A DNA stretch of 64,000 bases from Chloroflexota bacterium (GTDB lineage Bacteria > Chloroflexota > Dehalococcoidia > Bin125), in NCBI GenBank assembly GCA_026707145.1, contig JAPOXK010000011.1:161908-225907 (forward strand), in the 5' to 3' direction. Position 1 is the first letter of the stretch. Each line of letters starts with the position of its first letter. The notes beneath the pieces are model-generated. The model saw only the letters and a list, made by a program, of their open reading frames with translations, was not told the DNA's origin and ran no database searches. The position numbers were made by a program, and so were the translations under genes. This document shows, in pieces, positions 62,334 through 64,000 of this stretch.

Positions 62334-63320
62334 ATGCAGATCTCGCCGAACGTCCGCGTCGTCGCAGTCCCCGAGAGCGACCCCATGCGGCCGCGCTCCA
62401 CCAACATCTACGTCGTCGGCCAAGACCAAGTGCTCGCCATCGACTCCGGAGAAGCCATTGACAAATTCAAGTGGATGATCCGCGGCTATCTCGCCGCTAT
62501 TGAGGGCGCGGAGATCGCCCTGGCCAGCATCACCCACCACCACTTCGACCACAGCGGCAACCTCAAAGACTTCCGGGAGACGCTCGGCGCGCAGATCCTC
62601 GTCCCACACAGCAGTGTCGACCTCCTCGGCAACCGCCTTCCTCCTACCGGCGTCGACCACTTGCAGGATGGCCGCTCGATCGACCTCGGCGGCGGCCTTA
62701 CCGTCCAGGTCCTCGCAACACCCGGCCACTCTCCGGACTCCGTTTGCTACTACCTCGAAGACGACGGGGTCCTCTTTACGGGCGATACCATCCTCGGCGT
62801 CGGGACCACCACCGTGCACGATCTCGCCGCCTACCGCGCTTCCCTCCGCCGCCTCGCCGCCCTCCCCAATCTCAAGCTCATCTGTCCCGGCCACGGTCCC
62901 CTCGTTCACGATGCCGCCGACCGCCTCCGCACCTACATTACTCACCGCGACACCCGGGAGGAGCAGATCCTCGCCGTCCTCCAAGCCAGCGGCCCCCTGA
63001 GCAGCTGGGAGATCATGCTGCGTCTCTATACCGACATCGACAGGAAGCTCCGCCGTGCTGCGGACGGCAACGTCCGCGCCCACCTGCAACAACTCCAGCG
63101 AGAGGGCCGCATCCGCCTCATCCCCGGCAAGCGTCGCACGGTCAATCCCCTCGCTACCGCTGGCGAGAAGGCCATCGCGCACACACGTCGCGAGGTCGTC
63201 CGGCGCGCCAAGAAGATCGAAGAGGAAGACCGTCGCCGCGCCCTCGCGCAGCAGGAGAGCCCGCCCCAGGAAAACTGGGCCGAGCCCCCTCGCTACGAGC
63301 TCGTCGACATCAACGGGTGA
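62334..63320 (+). CDS. Metallo-beta-lactamase fold hydrolase
   Basis: MBL-fold protein (328 aa). The zinc motif is ITHHHFDHSGNL (HxHxDH at 68-73), with later ligands in ATPGHSPDSV, FTGDTILG and ICPGHGPLV. The C-terminal 110 residues form a helical, charged extension (ILAVLQASGPLSSWEIMLRL onwards) like the winged-helix tail of LACTB2-type hydrolases. ATG start with GGAG seven bases upstream. Its stop overlaps the methyltransferase ATG (TGATG). Substrate may be a thioester or lactone; unknown. Confidence 0.87.
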   Translation: MQISPNVRVVAVPESDPMRPRSTNIYVVGQDQVLAIDSGEAIDKFKWMIRGYLAAIEGAEIALASITHHHFDHSGNLKDFRETLGAQILVPHSSVDLLGNRLPPTGVDHLQDGRSIDLGGGLTVQVLATPGHSPDSVCYYLEDDGVLFTGDTILGVGTTTVHDLAAYRASLRRLAALPNLKLICPGHGPLVHDAADRLRTYITHRDTREEQILAVLQASGPLSSWEIMLRLYTDIDRKLRRAADGNVRAHLQQLQREGRIRLIPGKRRTVNPLATAGEKAIAHTRREVVRRAKKIEEEDRRRALAQQESPPQENWAEPPRYELVDING

Positions 63321-64000
63321 TGGACACCGATCCCAACGGCGATCCCGGTCACCACTGGACCGATCCTGCAAATGTCCGCGACTTCGTCGCGCGCAGTGAT
63401 CGCCGTGCCGCCGAGCGCCGTCAGCAGTTCGATCTCCTCGTAAAGCTCATCCCCCATCCGCAGGACCATCCGCTCGCCGTTCTCGATGTCGGCGCCGGCT
63501 TCGGCGCCGCCGCCGCCGCCGTCCTTGCTGCCTTCCCCCGCGCTAGGGCCACCCTCCTCGACATCTCCGAAGAGATGCAGCGCATCGGTCACGCGCGCCT
63601 CGCTCCCTACCAGGGCCGCTACGCGTACCACGCCGGAAGCTTCGATGGCGGCACCCTCCCGGACGCTCTCGGCGGCCCCTACGACGTCGTTGTCTCCGCG
63701 CTCGCCATTCATCACCTCGATCCCGAGCACAAGCGCTCCCTCTACCGCACCATCGCCGCGCGCCTCGCCGCCGGGGGCGTGTTTCTCCAGTTAGATATCG
63801 TCGCCGCGCCCAACCCGGATCTACAGGCGCTCTACTGGGAGATCGACGACCGCGAGCACCATGAGCGCGGCGAGCAACCATGGGACCGCACCAAGATCCG
63901 GCACACCGAGCTACAACCGCTCGACGATCACCTCCGCTGGCTGCGCGAAGCCGGGCTCCAGCGGCTCGACTGCTATTGGAAGCGGCTGGACCTCGTTCTC
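63320..64000 (+). CDS. Class I SAM-dependent methyltransferase (cut by window end)
   Basis: The frame is open for 227 codons to the window edge, so the C-terminus is missing. Motif I for S-adenosylmethionine is AVLDVGAGFGAAAAAV, the acidic motif II region is ATLLDISEEM, and VVSALAIHHLDPEHKRSLY is the post-I segment. ATG overlaps the stop of the metallo-beta-lactamase gene, so the two are coupled. Substrate unknown. Codon use is the same as its neighbours. Confidence 0.85.
   Translation, partial: MDTDPNGDPGHHWTDPANVRDFVARSDRRAAERRQQFDLLVKLIPHPQDHPLAVLDVGAGFGAAAAAVLAAFPRARATLLDISEEMQRIGHARLAPYQGRYAYHAGSFDGGTLPDALGGPYDVVVSALAIHHLDPEHKRSLYRTIAARLAAGGVFLQLDIVAAPNPDLQALYWEIDDREHHERGEQPWDRTKIRHTELQPLDDHLRWLREAGLQRLDCYWKRLDLVL

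Noticed and set aside
1-64000. CRISPR arrays, tRNAs, rRNAs, insertion sequences, prophage
   Set aside because: No regular direct repeats, cloverleaf-like segments, transposase or phage genes were recognised on either strand.

Overview
The window is GC-rich bacterial chromosome, densely coded on both strands (about 57 genes, 13 to 400 bp gaps or short ATGA/TGATG overlaps). It holds no rRNA, tRNA, CRISPR, phage or insertion-sequence signal. The content is almost entirely catabolic: six amidase-signature hydrolases, three luciferase-like (flavin/F420) oxidoreductases, two SnoaL-like proteins, two crotonases, two ThDP enzymes, a CaiB/BaiF CoA-transferase, a form II molybdenum hydroxylase, a complete methylcrotonyl-CoA arm of leucine degradation and an ATP-type PEP carboxykinase. 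Such paralogue expansion resembles the SAR202/Dehalococcoidia side of Chloroflexota or similar uncultivated degraders; this placement is inference from gene content only.

Layout. 73-8615 (+): three tandem amidases followed by a Dpp/Opp-type ABC transporter (two permeases, two ATPases, no binding protein). 8768-12364 (+): quinone-reductase-like enzyme, NAD-dependent epimerase, pckA. 12368-15244 (-): TPP riboswitch with terminator, then thiY-thiX-thiZ, an importer for a thiamine pyrimidine precursor. 15316-17800: luciferase-like enzyme and divergent alanine racemase. 17797-24132 (-): a conserved hypothetical, a selenoprotein of the UGSC family (in-frame TGA), a thiamine-binding MTH1187-type protein, coxG, then coxS-coxL-coxM. 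24247-26750 (+): ThDP enzyme plus SDR. 26824-34948: PQQ-type sugar dehydrogenase, AmdA-like amidase, hotdog protein, EamA exporter, another amidase, SnoaL protein, Ca/Na antiporter. 35310-41857 (+): liuB-liuC-liuD-liuE and an atypical acyl-CoA dehydrogenase. 41868-50765: AlkA-like glycosylase, class III aminotransferase, hydantoinase/crotonase/SnoaL operon, amidohydrolase, iron alcohol dehydrogenase, luciferase-like enzyme. 50971-54305 (-): a second selenoprotein (peroxiredoxin-like, UxxC), a luciferase-like enzyme, a GatC-like small protein and its amidase. 54382-64000: TTC38-like TPR protein, MFS carrier, FlK-like thioesterase, oxalyl-CoA decarboxylase/2-hydroxyacyl-CoA lyase-like enzyme, CaiB/BaiF transferase, TcuA-like flavoprotein, metallo-beta-lactamase protein and a methyltransferase cut by the window edge.

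The most notable observations are two genes, 31 kb apart, each interrupted by a single in-frame TGA at the redox-active cysteine position and each followed at the right distance by a bacterial SECIS-like hairpin, while TGA is used as an ordinary stop elsewhere. Others are an ABC importer whose two ATPases are degenerate in residues that would all meet in one composite ATP site, and an acyl-CoA dehydrogenase lacking both known positions of the catalytic glutamate.
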